Assembly: GCA_903847095.1 (NCBI GenBank)
Contig: CAINCQ010000024.1
Location: 80,628-126,617, forward strand
DNA: 45,990 bases
DNA from: an uncultured bacterium
GTDB taxonomy: Bacteria > Patescibacteriota > Minisyncoccia > Minisyncoccales > UBA5738
Reading direction: 5' to 3'
Shown: positions 30,281-39,136 of the stretch, one piece after another
Layout: every line of letters starts with the position of its first letter
How positions within the stretch are numbered: the first letter of the stretch is position 1
Notes under the pieces: generated by a model
Seen by the model: only the letters and a program-made list of their open reading frames with translations
Database searches by the model: none
Told to the model about the DNA's origin: nothing
Made by a program: the position numbers and the translations under genes

Positions 30281-32680
30281 ATGAAAAAAAGCAAAATAGC
30301 GATATTTTTATTTGCGTCAATATTGATCGTAAGCGTTTCTCCTTGTTTGTTTGCCAACCATGATTCCGCAGCCGCAAAAATCATTCTTGACGGGCAAAGC
30401 GCCAGCGGTGATTCCGGCTCGGGAGATGCGGTGTTGGATCAAGAACCGGTCGGTCAGCTTTTGGAAGGGGAAAACGACCAGGATTCTCAACAAGGCTTGG
30501 TGGAGGTAAGCGTTCCTTTGAGCGATGATCGGTCTTTATCCAAATATCCCGGGGTGAGCCCGGGAAATTACGTTTGGCAGAGCTTGGATGAGGGTGAGAC
30601 GGGCAGTTTTGGCAACGTCAACTGGACCGTCGGATACGAATTCGTGCCCCAAATCGACGAAGCGGTGACGGAGCTGTGCGGTTTTTTTGACGATTCGGTC
30701 CGTGAAGTCGACCTTTATGACCAGTCATTCGGCCTTTTGGCAACCGCGGCGATCAAGAGCGACGGAGGATGGACTTGTGTTTCGATCGATCCGGTCAATG
30801 TGGCGAAAAAGCAGACGTATTATGTCGTTTCGAAAATCGAGAACGAACCTCTTTATTACAAATACCGGTGTTGCAATCCGTCTTTGCTTCCCCAAACGGT
30901 TTCCAACGTTAAAATAACGGCTGGCGTCCGGCAGGTCAACGGGGAAAAGTTTGGTTCCGGCCTAAAACGGTACAATAGCCTGGTTTTCGGTTTGGTCGAT
31001 GTGAAAATAAGCAAACGAGGCCTGCCTTATTTGCCGGTTTCGGGCGTCCGGCCGGTAATAATCGACCCTGAGCCTACCGGCACGATCTCGAACAGCAAAC
31101 CGCTCCTTTCGGTGGCTACCGACAAGAACACCACCTGCAAATATGCCAAGACAAAGAAGAATTACGCCGACATGGATTACACGTTCACGACGACCGGGGG
31201 GAAGCTTCATACCAAGAGGATCGGCGTGCTTGCGGACGGGAGTTACACGCGGTACGTCCGCTGTAAAGATGGGGATGGCAATATAAGCTATGCCACAAAG
31301 ATTTCGTTTACCGTGAAAAACGGAAGTACGAGCAATATATCCAAACCGGTTATCTCCAATCCGCAACCGACCGGAACCATATCCGACAATACCCCTACTA
31401 TCTCCGTTACGACGGATGAAGTTGCTACTTGCAAATATAGTACTAAAAACGTTTCATACAACAGTGTGTCGCGCGTGGCATTTTCCACGACCGGAGGCAC
31501 TGCTCACTCCGCGACGCTGAGCGCGTTAAATGATGGCAATTATACTTATTATGTCCGCTGCAAAGATGAAGCGGGAAACGCCAATATCTCTTCAGTAAAG
31601 ATCATCTTTACCGTAGCTTCCGACACTGGCGATACCACTCCTCCCGTCATCTCAAACGTGGCAGTCAGCCCGGCATCGGGAACGGTAGGGGATAGTTTTA
31701 CGATTACGGCGAAAGTTACCGATGCCAGTGGTATTAGCGGCGTACAGGCCAAGATCCAGCATCCGGATGGTACCACGATTTCGACGGCCACGATGAAAGA
31801 TGACGGCGGTCATGGCGATGGCGTCGCCAACGACAATGTTTACGGCGTAGTATGGTCTTCGACCGGAAAAGACGCGGGGGATTATTTTGTTGACATTACC
31901 GCTACCGATAAATACGGCAATTCATCGAATAAGAACAATGGCGCCACTTTCACGGTTGCGACTAGCAGCGGGGATGATGATAGCGTTGACAGTTCCTGCG
32001 TACCGTTGTTGAAAAGCGGTTCTTCGGCCGATAAGATCGATATCGTCTTTGTTCCGGCCAATTACGGGTCCGATATGGCGACTTTTGAGGCTGATGCCAA
32101 GAAACACATGGATGCCATTTTCAACGCGGCTCCTTTGAGCGATTACAAATCATACTTCAACATCTGGATGGTTAAACAAACCGGATTGACTTGCAATTCC
32201 AATCTTTGTACCGCCTTAAGCAGTGTTGCGAATTTCAAAACCTTGGCGGCCAAATGTAATGCCGATACGACCGCGATCTTGGCCGTAGTTTCCGGTGGTT
32301 CTTTCGGAGGGTGCACGGATATAAGCAACGGGGTGGCGATCATAATGTCCAGTTTTAGCAAGGCAACGCCTCATGAAATGGGACACGCGGTTTTTAAATT
32401 GTGGGACGAATACGTATACAGTGCGGCTTATACATCCGGCGAATTCGATGATTCTTATTGGTGCGGATCCAACGCCCAGGTTGATTTCGCGGACGCTCCG
32501 AATTGCGATAAAAGTTCAACTTGCTCAAAATGGTCGGGTATTTCGGGCATAAGCTGTTCGAAGGGATGTACTTGCCCTAATGATTACCGGGCTGCTTCGT
32601 CGTGCATGATGAATGATTACGGGCCTTTTTGCAAAGCTTGCTCCGCTCAAATAGTGAAAATCATTAAGAATTACAAATAA
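30281..32680 (+). CDS. Secreted Ig-like / M64-like metallopeptidase, short paralog
   Basis: 799 residues; a shorter relative of the C-terminal 700 residues of the 2071-residue protein. Signal peptide 1-25 (IAIFLFASILIVSVSP); a linker; DUF4082-like module about 97-245 (YVWQSLDEGETGSFG through VFGLVDVKI); two Ig-like modules about 256-446; a choice-of-anchor-X-like module about 452-563 (DDGGHGDGVANDNVYG); and a peptidase domain about 571-799 with HEMGHAVFKLWDEY (H698, E699, H702). The TTDD tracts and Cys repeats of the giant paralog are absent. Both paralogs retain all residues expected for zinc binding and catalysis in the HExGH motif. Confidence 0.88.
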   Translation: MKKSKIAIFLFASILIVSVSPCLFANHDSAAAKIILDGQSASGDSGSGDAVLDQEPVGQLLEGENDQDSQQGLVEVSVPLSDDRSLSKYPGVSPGNYVWQSLDEGETGSFGNVNWTVGYEFVPQIDEAVTELCGFFDDSVREVDLYDQSFGLLATAAIKSDGGWTCVSIDPVNVAKKQTYYVVSKIENEPLYYKYRCCNPSLLPQTVSNVKITAGVRQVNGEKFGSGLKRYNSLVFGLVDVKISKRGLPYLPVSGVRPVIIDPEPTGTISNSKPLLSVATDKNTTCKYAKTKKNYADMDYTFTTTGGKLHTKRIGVLADGSYTRYVRCKDGDGNISYATKISFTVKNGSTSNISKPVISNPQPTGTISDNTPTISVTTDEVATCKYSTKNVSYNSVSRVAFSTTGGTAHSATLSALNDGNYTYYVRCKDEAGNANISSVKIIFTVASDTGDTTPPVISNVAVSPASGTVGDSFTITAKVTDASGISGVQAKIQHPDGTTISTATMKDDGGHGDGVANDNVYGVVWSSTGKDAGDYFVDITATDKYGNSSNKNNGATFTVATSSGDDDSVDSSCVPLLKSGSSADKIDIVFVPANYGSDMATFEADAKKHMDAIFNAAPLSDYKSYFNIWMVKQTGLTCNSNLCTALSSVANFKTLAAKCNADTTAILAVVSGGSFGGCTDISNGVAIIMSSFSKATPHEMGHAVFKLWDEYVYSAAYTSGEFDDSYWCGSNAQVDFADAPNCDKSSTCSKWSGISGISCSKGCTCPNDYRAASSCMMNDYGPFCKACSAQIVKIIKNYK

Positions 32681-32681
32681 G

Positions 32682-33392
32682 ATGATAAAAGTTAAAAAAA
32701 CATCGATCGCTTTTTTCGCGATCATAACGCTTGGTCTGGCGGGTTTTGGATATGCGCGGGCCGAACAGGAGGAAATCTATTATTTAACGGTGGACTACGC
32801 CAAAGACGATTACAGTGTTCAAAGCGTAGACCTGGTCAAGGGAGGGGCGCCTGATTACAAGTCGCAGATGGACGCAAAATACCGGTTTGACCTGGTTTCC
32901 GCCACCGATGAGGTTTTATATTCCGCTAATTTCGATCTTTCCAAAAAAATCTGCGGGGATGCCGCGGATCCCGCGAAGAATACGCAAATCGGAGGATGCA
33001 GAATAGCCGATCTGGGAAGTTTTTCCCTGGCGGTTCCGTATTATCCGTCCGGCACTTCGATCAATTTGTACGATCCCGACGGGAAAACCATTTTGCAAGC
33101 CGATGTTTCGGATTTCGCCCGGCTTTGCGGGGATAACGTCTGCCAGGAGAACGAAAGCGCCTTAACGTGCGCCCAGGATTGCAAATCAGGGATAAGAGAC
33201 AATGTTTGCGACGGCAAAGCCGATGGAGTTTGCGATCCGGATTGTAAAAGCGCCAAAGACCCCGATTGCGCGGTTGCCGAAAAAAACTATTTTTTGCAAC
33301 TGATCATAACGGGTGTTTTACTTTTGGTTTTAGCCGGAGCCGCGGTTTTCGCGATAATTAAAATACATAACAAGAAGGGCAAAGAACACTAA
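32682..33392 (+). CDS. TM protein with beta domain and eight-Cys module, copy 2
   Basis: 236 residues, starting one base after the preceding stop (TAA-G-ATG), exactly as in copy 1. Signal segment ISIAFFAIITLG-like at 6-25; beta domain (YYLTVDYAKDDYSVQSVDL to INLYDPDGKTILQADVSDFA); CGDNVCQENESALTC-AQDC, VCDGKADGVCDPDC and DPDC; C-terminal TM helix (about 203-226) and a basic tail. It clearly duplicates the 29335 gene together with its peptidase partner. Confidence 0.85.
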   Translation: MIKVKKTSIAFFAIITLGLAGFGYARAEQEEIYYLTVDYAKDDYSVQSVDLVKGGAPDYKSQMDAKYRFDLVSATDEVLYSANFDLSKKICGDAADPAKNTQIGGCRIADLGSFSLAVPYYPSGTSINLYDPDGKTILQADVSDFARLCGDNVCQENESALTCAQDCKSGIRDNVCDGKADGVCDPDCKSAKDPDCAVAEKNYFLQLIITGVLLLVLAGAAVFAIIKIHNKKGKEH

Positions 33393-33396
33393 AATC

Positions 33397-36009
33397 ATGC
33401 TCATGAGCAGTAATAACGTCCCGTGCCGGAATTTGGTTTGTCTGGCGGGATTGACAGCTTTTATTTTAGGTTTGGTTATTTATCATCAAGTATCAGCCGC
33501 TTTTTTAGAAAAAAGCGGTTTGGTTTTTTCCCAAAATAGTTCCCAAAATAGCAGTTTTTCCATTTGGCAGACCTTGGAATCGGGGAAGCTTGGAGGCCGG
33601 ATCTCGCCCCAAATTTATGCCGGTTATCGGTTTTCGCCCCAAAAAGACGGTTACGCGACCGAACTTTGCGGTTATTTTACCGGAGTCAAGTCGGTCAACT
33701 TGTATGACAGCTTTTTCAATTTGCTCGCGTCTTCGGCGATCAGGAGCGAAGAAGGCTGGGTTTGCGCTTCGGTGCCTCCCGTATCTTTGAGACAAGGCGA
33801 GAATTATTATGTGGCGGCGGAAATGGATGGAGGGATAATGTACTACCGGTATCGGATTTCAAGCGATCTTTTTCCGCTTGCCGTTCATGACGTTGAAATA
33901 AAGGAAGGGGTTTACCAGTCTTTGTCTCAACCTTTCGGAACCGGGCTAATTGCCGATCGGCGCGCGGTTTACGGTCTTGTCGACATTGGATTTGAAACCG
34001 GCAGTCGGGAAAAAAATAATTCGAGCGCTTTTTTTCCGGCGTCCGGGGATAACGAAAGCGTTATTAAAAATTGCGCCGGCGGTGTTTGCGTCAATTGTTC
34101 CCAAAGCGGTTGTTTTGAAAAAAAAACGTCCGAAGACGATAGTTTTGAAACATTTCTTGAGGTGTGCGCCTCCGGCTCTTGCCTGAGTTGCCGGAAATCC
34201 AAATGTGATTCGGTAAAAGCGGAAAAGTGGTCGGGCCAGGGCGTGTTTTTTGTCAAAAATTGCGTTGGCGGCCAATGTGTCAATTGTTTTAACGGTGAAT
34301 GTTTCGTATCGGGCGCGGAGACCACGTCAGACCAAAGTTTTGGTTGCGGCGGCCGGTTTTGCGAAACGGACAAGATCGTGGCGGGAGGGCGGTCGTTCAA
34401 TAATGTTTTTGGGGGTTGCGCCAAAGGGAATTGCGGGCGAGGCGGGATATATTTCGAAAGTGGGACTGTCGCGGAATCGGATCAAAAAAACGTGTCCCGA
34501 TTAATATTGACGGGCAGCGGTAAAAAGATCGCGAACTCGGAAATATCCGGAAATTATTCGGTCGTTTGCGATAACGGTGTTTGCGACCTTTGCGCCGCGA
34601 AACAATGCGTCAAGGTTGGGATGGATCCGAAAGCGGCGGTTGTCGAAAGCGCAATCCAGGAAGAAAACGATCAAAAGGTTCTCGCGGTGAAGATTGGATC
34701 CGCCGCAACCGATGCCGAGCCGCCGGTGATCTTTAATTTGAGGCCGAGTGGTTTGGTTGGCGAGTCGCTCAAAACGCTAACTTGCGATACGGACGAGGAT
34801 TCATTTTGTAAGTTATGTTCGATCGACCAGCCGTTTTCGGAGATGTGTGAGACGTTTGGCGAGACCGGAGGAAAGCATCATTCGCAAGTCGTCGGCCAAT
34901 TATCGAGTGGAGATTATAAATATTACGTTAAATGTCGCGATCGAACCGGCAACGAGAATCGGATATCGTCTCAAATTACATTCCGCGTCATGGGGGAAAA
35001 AAGTTCGGGTTCAAAGATCGATTTAGAGCCGCCCATTATCTCATCTCCGGCCGCCGGTATCCGGTCGAATGGTATTTTTACGATAGAAGCGGCTGTTTTT
35101 GATAATACCGGGATCGGTCAAATTAAAGCAAGAATAAAGGATTCCAAGGGAGGTTGTTTTGCCGTTGTTTATCTGGGCGATACGGGGCTTAACGGGGACC
35201 GGAAAGCAGCGGACGGGATCTATACCGCCAATTGGCCTGCGAATGGAGAGGATTTGACCAAGGCGTCGGTCGAGATCATAGCTAGCGATAACTTCGGCAA
35301 TTTTTCGTCCGAGGAAATAGAAACAAAAGATATCAACCCAGGGACCGAGTCCGCGGAAAAATCCTTGAATAGCGATAATTCCTCGAAGGTTTTTATTCTG
35401 GATCTTTCTTTTGATAACAAAGATATCTTTTTGAATTCCATTTCCACCGGAATGGCTGTCTTTAGGGAAACCGGTTATCCGGACAACTCCTTTTATGTCG
35501 CGCGCTTGATTGGAGCCAGCGGAGAGGTTTTGGGTTCTTACGGGCTGGATTTGCCCTGGAAAAAATGCGTCGCGGACAATAATACGGAGGTCGCGAGCCA
35601 GGAAAACAAAGATGGCTGTCAAAAACAACCGTCCGCAACTTTAAGCGCAAAGGTTCCTTATCGGGCAGAAGCGCGGACGATTGATATTTATGATCCTGAC
35701 GGGAAGGTCGCGTTAAGCGTTGAAGTTTTCGACCTCGTGAATTTTTGCGGCAACTTGGTTTGCGAAAAAGGCGAGGATGGCGCGAATTGCAAAAAGGATT
35801 GTTCTTTAAGCGTTAAAGACGGATATTGCAATGGCGTGGTTGACGGTTTTTGCGATCCCGATTGTTCTTCTAAATCCGATCCCGATTGTCAAAAAACGCC
35901 GCCGGCCATTTCGGTGATATTGACGGCCGCGGCATTAATGCCGATTCTTTTGATCGGAGTATTGACGCAAAAAAGATCTTTTTGGATTCGCGGGAACAAA
36001 AAGGGCTAA
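33397..36009 (+). CDS. Fused surface protein: DUF4082-like, Cys modules, Ig-like and TM eight-Cys module
   Basis: 870 residues. Signal/anchor 8-30; DUF4082-like module about 50-200 (SIWQTLESGKLGG to AVYGLVDIGF); four small Cys modules of the form C-x2-G-x-C-x2-C-x4-C (about 225-410: NCAGGVCVNC, VCASGSCLSC, NCVGGQCVNC, CDNGVCDLC); one Ig-like module about 445-545; a choice-of-anchor-X-like module about 553-650; then the beta domain and CGNLVCEKGEDGANC-KKDC eight-Cys module plus a final TM helix, as in the two smaller TM proteins. There is no peptidase domain. It therefore joins in one chain what the two upstream gene pairs encode separately. Confidence 0.85.
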   Translation: MLMSSNNVPCRNLVCLAGLTAFILGLVIYHQVSAAFLEKSGLVFSQNSSQNSSFSIWQTLESGKLGGRISPQIYAGYRFSPQKDGYATELCGYFTGVKSVNLYDSFFNLLASSAIRSEEGWVCASVPPVSLRQGENYYVAAEMDGGIMYYRYRISSDLFPLAVHDVEIKEGVYQSLSQPFGTGLIADRRAVYGLVDIGFETGSREKNNSSAFFPASGDNESVIKNCAGGVCVNCSQSGCFEKKTSEDDSFETFLEVCASGSCLSCRKSKCDSVKAEKWSGQGVFFVKNCVGGQCVNCFNGECFVSGAETTSDQSFGCGGRFCETDKIVAGGRSFNNVFGGCAKGNCGRGGIYFESGTVAESDQKNVSRLILTGSGKKIANSEISGNYSVVCDNGVCDLCAAKQCVKVGMDPKAAVVESAIQEENDQKVLAVKIGSAATDAEPPVIFNLRPSGLVGESLKTLTCDTDEDSFCKLCSIDQPFSEMCETFGETGGKHHSQVVGQLSSGDYKYYVKCRDRTGNENRISSQITFRVMGEKSSGSKIDLEPPIISSPAAGIRSNGIFTIEAAVFDNTGIGQIKARIKDSKGGCFAVVYLGDTGLNGDRKAADGIYTANWPANGEDLTKASVEIIASDNFGNFSSEEIETKDINPGTESAEKSLNSDNSSKVFILDLSFDNKDIFLNSISTGMAVFRETGYPDNSFYVARLIGASGEVLGSYGLDLPWKKCVADNNTEVASQENKDGCQKQPSATLSAKVPYRAEARTIDIYDPDGKVALSVEVFDLVNFCGNLVCEKGEDGANCKKDCSLSVKDGYCNGVVDGFCDPDCSSKSDPDCQKTPPAISVILTAAALMPILLIGVLTQKRSFWIRGNKKG

Positions 36010-36090
36010 GATTCACATCGGGGATTTTTAGCGGTTTTATTCTTGATTTTTCTTGACAATTTCTTTTTTTGTCTGATGAAAAATTTTTTC

Positions 36091-36118
36091 TTGACAATTT
36101 ATTTCAGCAATATATCAT
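36091..36118 (+). promoter_or_regulatory. Promoter of a short transcript
   Basis: TTGACA (36091-36096), a 16-base spacer and TATCAT (36113-36118). A second TTGACAATTT lies 38 bases upstream without a good -10 box. Confidence 0.5.
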
Positions 36119-36353
36119 AAATATAATAAACTTTTGCCCGTGGGATACGGGGCGTTGGGAAACGAATAAAATTAAAATTAAGGTATGAACAGAATAACAA
36201 TAAAATCTCAAATGATCGCCAATAACCTTCATTTGGGGAAAAAAACTATTATCATGGCTTTTTGTTATGCCAAGTTATTATAAACAAGGGAGCAATTAAA
36301 AAGAAAGCGGTCTAATGCAAGTAAGAACTCCCTTCGGCAAGGGAGATTTTTTT
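36119..36353 (+). ncRNA. Candidate short transcript of about 230 nt (small RNA or small peptide)
   Basis: Promoter and terminator bracket a stretch with only one short frame: 36185-36283, 32 residues beginning MNRITIKSQMIANNLHLGKK, preceded by a weak AAGG too close to the ATG. The RNA can form a TGGC/GCCA hairpin near 36253-36270. It is AT-rich compared with neighbours. It could be a regulatory RNA or a small protein gene. Confidence 0.4.
36328..36353 (+). terminator. Rho-independent terminator
   Basis: CTCCCTT (36328-36334), CGGC loop, AAGGGAG (36339-36345), then ATTTTTTT. Confidence 0.88.
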
Positions 36354-36447
36354 AAAAATTTGTAGGCTCTTGCGGGGTTACGAATTTCGATGGTTTCTTT
36401 GCAAGAACCGGAGGGTATACGATAAGAAAATATTTTATTCTACAAAC

Positions 36448-36924
36448 ATGACAGACGAAAAAAACTTCTATTTAACCAAGGAAGGACTCAAAAATATCAA
36501 GAAGGAATACGAGGATCTGCTTTTGATAAAACACCAAAAAACGACCGGTGAGGCGCCGAAGATCCTTCATTCCGAGGATGTCGATCCCGAATATCTTTCT
36601 TATCAGGAAGATTTGATTATGCTTGATTCAAAGATGCTGGAGTTGGAAACTATCTTAAAGAACGCCAAATTGATCAAGGTTCCTCCCAAAGACAAGCAAG
36701 AGGCTATTGACTTGGGCGCGACCGTATTGGTCGACATAGGAGGAAGCAAGGACGAATTTATGATCGTGGGTACTCTGGAAGCCAACCCTTCCGAAGGCAA
36801 GATCTCCAACGAATCGCCGGTCGGGAGACTCTTGCTCGGGAAAAAAGTTGGAGAGGAAGTGATGGTTTCCGCGCCCAATAAAACCATTTGCAAGATTAAG
36901 AAGATTAAATATTCCGTCGCTTAA
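36448..36924 (+). CDS. greA: Transcription elongation factor GreA
   Basis: 158 residues, the normal GreA length. N-terminal coiled coil (FYLTKEGLKNIKKEYEDLL to LETILKNAKLI), with acidic residues at the expected tip region (HSEDVDPEYLSYQED), then the C-terminal FKBP-like domain with DLGATVLVDIGGSKDEFMIVG, ISNESPVGRLLLGKKVGEEV. It enters the RNA polymerase secondary channel and stimulates cleavage of backtracked RNA. The frame is open upstream, but ATG 36448 fits the family start; a TATTCT box six bases before it suggests another leaderless start. A terminator follows. Confidence 0.93.
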   Translation: MTDEKNFYLTKEGLKNIKKEYEDLLLIKHQKTTGEAPKILHSEDVDPEYLSYQEDLIMLDSKMLELETILKNAKLIKVPPKDKQEAIDLGATVLVDIGGSKDEFMIVGTLEANPSEGKISNESPVGRLLLGKKVGEEVMVSAPNKTICKIKKIKYSVA

Positions 36925-36934
36925 AGAGTAAGAT

Positions 36935-36962
36935 AAAGCCAGATTTTTCTGGCTTTCTTCTT
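36935..36962 (+). terminator. Rho-independent terminator
   Basis: AAAGCCAG (36935-36942) and CTGGCTTT (36949-36956), then a pyrimidine-rich end. Confidence 0.8.
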
Positions 36963-36971
36963 GGAAAAAAA

Positions 36972-38237
36972 ATGGAAGAAATACTGGATTTTTTAATAAA
37001 AGCCGGAAGTCTGAAAAAAATGCCCCGCACCGGGTTCGTGTGGCTTGGCATAAAAGAACCGGAGACCATTGCCCAACATAGTTACCGTGTCGCCTTGATG
37101 AATTGGATCTTAAGTTTGAAAGAGAAGAAGAAGATGGATGTCAAAAAGGTGATCAGGATCAGCTTGGTGCACGATCTTTGCGAGGTTTACGCCGGAGATA
37201 TGACCCCTTATTGGGGTCTTTTGCCCGATGATCCTAAAGAAAGATTGGAAATGTTGAAGCATTACCTGCATTTACCTAAAGCTTTGAAAATGAAAAGGGA
37301 CAGGGTCAAGCATAAAAAAGAAAAAAAGGCGTTATTGAAACTGATCGAGGGCCTTGGTCAAAAAGAAAAAAAAGAAATAATGGGCTATTGGATGGATTAT
37401 GAAACGTCAAAAAGCCGCGAAGGGCGGTTCGTGAAACAAGGAGATAAAGTGGAGGCCTTGCTGCAAGCTTTGGAATATTGGGGGTCAACCCCGGACACGC
37501 CCGTTATGGGATGGTGGGAGGAAGTCGGCGCGGTTGTCAACGATCCGGTTCTAAAGGATTTTTTGGCCAAACTTAAAAAATATTTTTACGGAAAAAATGA
37601 AGATCCCGGAGAGATAAATTTTCTCATCAAAATCGGGCGGTTAAAAATTATGCCGAGATCCGGCTGGGTTTCGCGTGGGGTTGAAGATCCCGAAACCGTA
37701 GTGGAACACGCGTTTTTAATGGCTTTGGCCGTCTGGCTTCTGGGCGCGAAAAAACGCCTAAACCAGGAAAAAATCCTGAAAATGGCTCTGGCTTACGAAA
37801 TATGCGAGATCTGGGCCGGCGGTGGAACCCCGAACGATAAGCTCATTCGCGAGAAAAACGATGTTTTGGGACAGAGGTCAAAAATTTTTAAGAAGGAAAA
37901 AGAGAAATTATTCCTCAAAGATTATAAGAAAGAAAAAAAGGCATTGGAAGAACTAACGGCTAATCTTGGTTTGAGTCTTAAGAAGGAATTGATCGGCCTA
38001 TGGGACGAATGTAAGAGGCAGAAGACTTTCGAGGGGGCTTTTGTTAACCAGGTCTATTGGCTTACCACTTATTTGCAGGCCCTTCAGTATTACAAGGCAA
38101 ACAAAAAATTTCCGATTTGGGGATGGTACGAACAGGTACGCCAATATATTTATGATCCGCTGTTGCTTGAATTTTTAAAAATCGAAGAAAAAAAATTTCT
38201 TTCGAGTAAAGTGGCTGCCGATCATGACCAGGAATAA
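36972..38237 (+). CDS. Tandem HDDC2/YfbR-like HD protein with a degenerate second domain
   Basis: 421 residues made of two copies of one domain. Copy 1 (about 1-200): LIKAGSLKKMPRTGFVW, PETIAQHSYRVALMNWIL (H36), LVHDLCEVYAGDMTP (H67, D68, E71, D76). This is the HDDC2/YfbR pattern of 5'-deoxynucleotidases. Copy 2 (about 215-410): LIKIGRLKIMPRSGWV, PETVVEHAFLMALAVWLL, LAYEICEIWAGGGTP. In copy 2 the HD pair has become Tyr-Glu and the final Asp has become Gly, so it cannot bind metal as the first does. Copy 1 probably dephosphorylates deoxynucleoside monophosphates; copy 2 is probably structural or regulatory. Both have Lys/Glu-rich insertions not typical of the family. Confidence 0.82.
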   Translation: MEEILDFLIKAGSLKKMPRTGFVWLGIKEPETIAQHSYRVALMNWILSLKEKKKMDVKKVIRISLVHDLCEVYAGDMTPYWGLLPDDPKERLEMLKHYLHLPKALKMKRDRVKHKKEKKALLKLIEGLGQKEKKEIMGYWMDYETSKSREGRFVKQGDKVEALLQALEYWGSTPDTPVMGWWEEVGAVVNDPVLKDFLAKLKKYFYGKNEDPGEINFLIKIGRLKIMPRSGWVSRGVEDPETVVEHAFLMALAVWLLGAKKRLNQEKILKMALAYEICEIWAGGGTPNDKLIREKNDVLGQRSKIFKKEKEKLFLKDYKKEKKALEELTANLGLSLKKELIGLWDECKRQKTFEGAFVNQVYWLTTYLQALQYYKANKKFPIWGWYEQVRQYIYDPLLLEFLKIEEKKFLSSKVAADHDQE

Positions 38238-38244
38238 TGGGAAG

Positions 38245-39036
38245 TTAATTTTTTCGAGCTTGGATCAAAATAAAAAGCGGTTTTTGGAAATTTATTCTCC
38301 ACCATTCGTCGTTTTTCATCACCGGAATTCCGGGATGGGGTTCTTTGATTTTTTCTAACGAAAAACCGGTTTTTTCGATCAGCTCCAGCCATTCCGACAG
38401 AGAAAGATGCAGATAGGAATAAGCGGAAGGCGAGCGGATTCCGCTGACCAGATAACATTCCCGGGTGATTTTAACTTTTTGGAAATAATATTGCGGGAAT
38501 ATCCCTTTCAAATCATTGGGGTTCAGGTCAAAGCAAGGATGCAAAAAAAACATAATAAGTCGTCCGCCGCGCTTTAAAACGCGCGAAAACTCAAAAAGCG
38601 CCTTTTTTGGATCATCAAGCTCGTTGATGGAATGGTTTGAAAGAATGGCGTCGAACGAAGCGTTTTTGTAGGGGAGTTTTTTAATATCGCCAACCGCGTA
38701 TTTAACGCCCAGAGGTTTTTTGTTTTCTTCCCGGAGAGCCGCTTCGATCAGCTTTGGATTGAAGTCGATCCCTTGGGTTTTATGGCCGCTTTTGGCCAGC
38801 TGGCGGCACAGATAGCCTTCGCCGCATCCGGCGTCGAGAACCGAAAGGTTCTTTTTTCCTTTGAAAAATTCCAAGACCGCTTTGTTGGTGAGTTTCAGGC
38901 GGAAGGGGTCGAGGTTTTCCGTAATGATCTTGATCCAAAAATCAGCGTTAGCCTGCCATTCGGCCGGTTTTTGCGTCCAATCTTTATGGGAACCAGTTTT
39001 AATTATTTGATAAGATTTTTCCGGTTTATTTTCCAT
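38245..39036 (-). CDS. Class I SAM-dependent methyltransferase
   Basis: 263 residues. Motif I VLDAGCGEGYLCRQLAKSG (about 65-83), motif II GIDFNPKLIEAA, post-II YAVGDIKKLPYKNASFDAILSNHSINEL, and LKRGGRLIMFFLHP are all in the order of a Methyltransf_11/25 Rossmann domain. The N-terminal WTQKPAEWQANADFW and the C-terminal KNDEWWRINFQKPLFILIQA resemble small-molecule methyltransferases. Substrate unknown. The gene converges on the HD gene, with only seven bases between stop codons and no visible terminator there. Confidence 0.88.
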   Translation of the reverse strand: MENKPEKSYQIIKTGSHKDWTQKPAEWQANADFWIKIITENLDPFRLKLTNKAVLEFFKGKKNLSVLDAGCGEGYLCRQLAKSGHKTQGIDFNPKLIEAALREENKKPLGVKYAVGDIKKLPYKNASFDAILSNHSINELDDPKKALFEFSRVLKRGGRLIMFFLHPCFDLNPNDLKGIFPQYYFQKVKITRECYLVSGIRSPSAYSYLHLSLSEWLELIEKTGFSLEKIKEPHPGIPVMKNDEWWRINFQKPLFILIQARKN

Positions 39037-39107
39037 GATTAAAATGAAATCGTTGTTTCATTAATCGTAAAGCTTTTATTTTCCAATGTCTACTTTGGGA
39101 TGATCAA

Positions 39108-39136
39108 CAAAAAACCTAAGCTTTAAACTTAGGTTA
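39108..39136 (-). terminator. Rho-independent terminator (minus strand)
   Basis: AACCTAAG (39113-39120) and CTTAGGTT (39128-39135); a T run follows on the minus strand. Confidence 0.8.
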
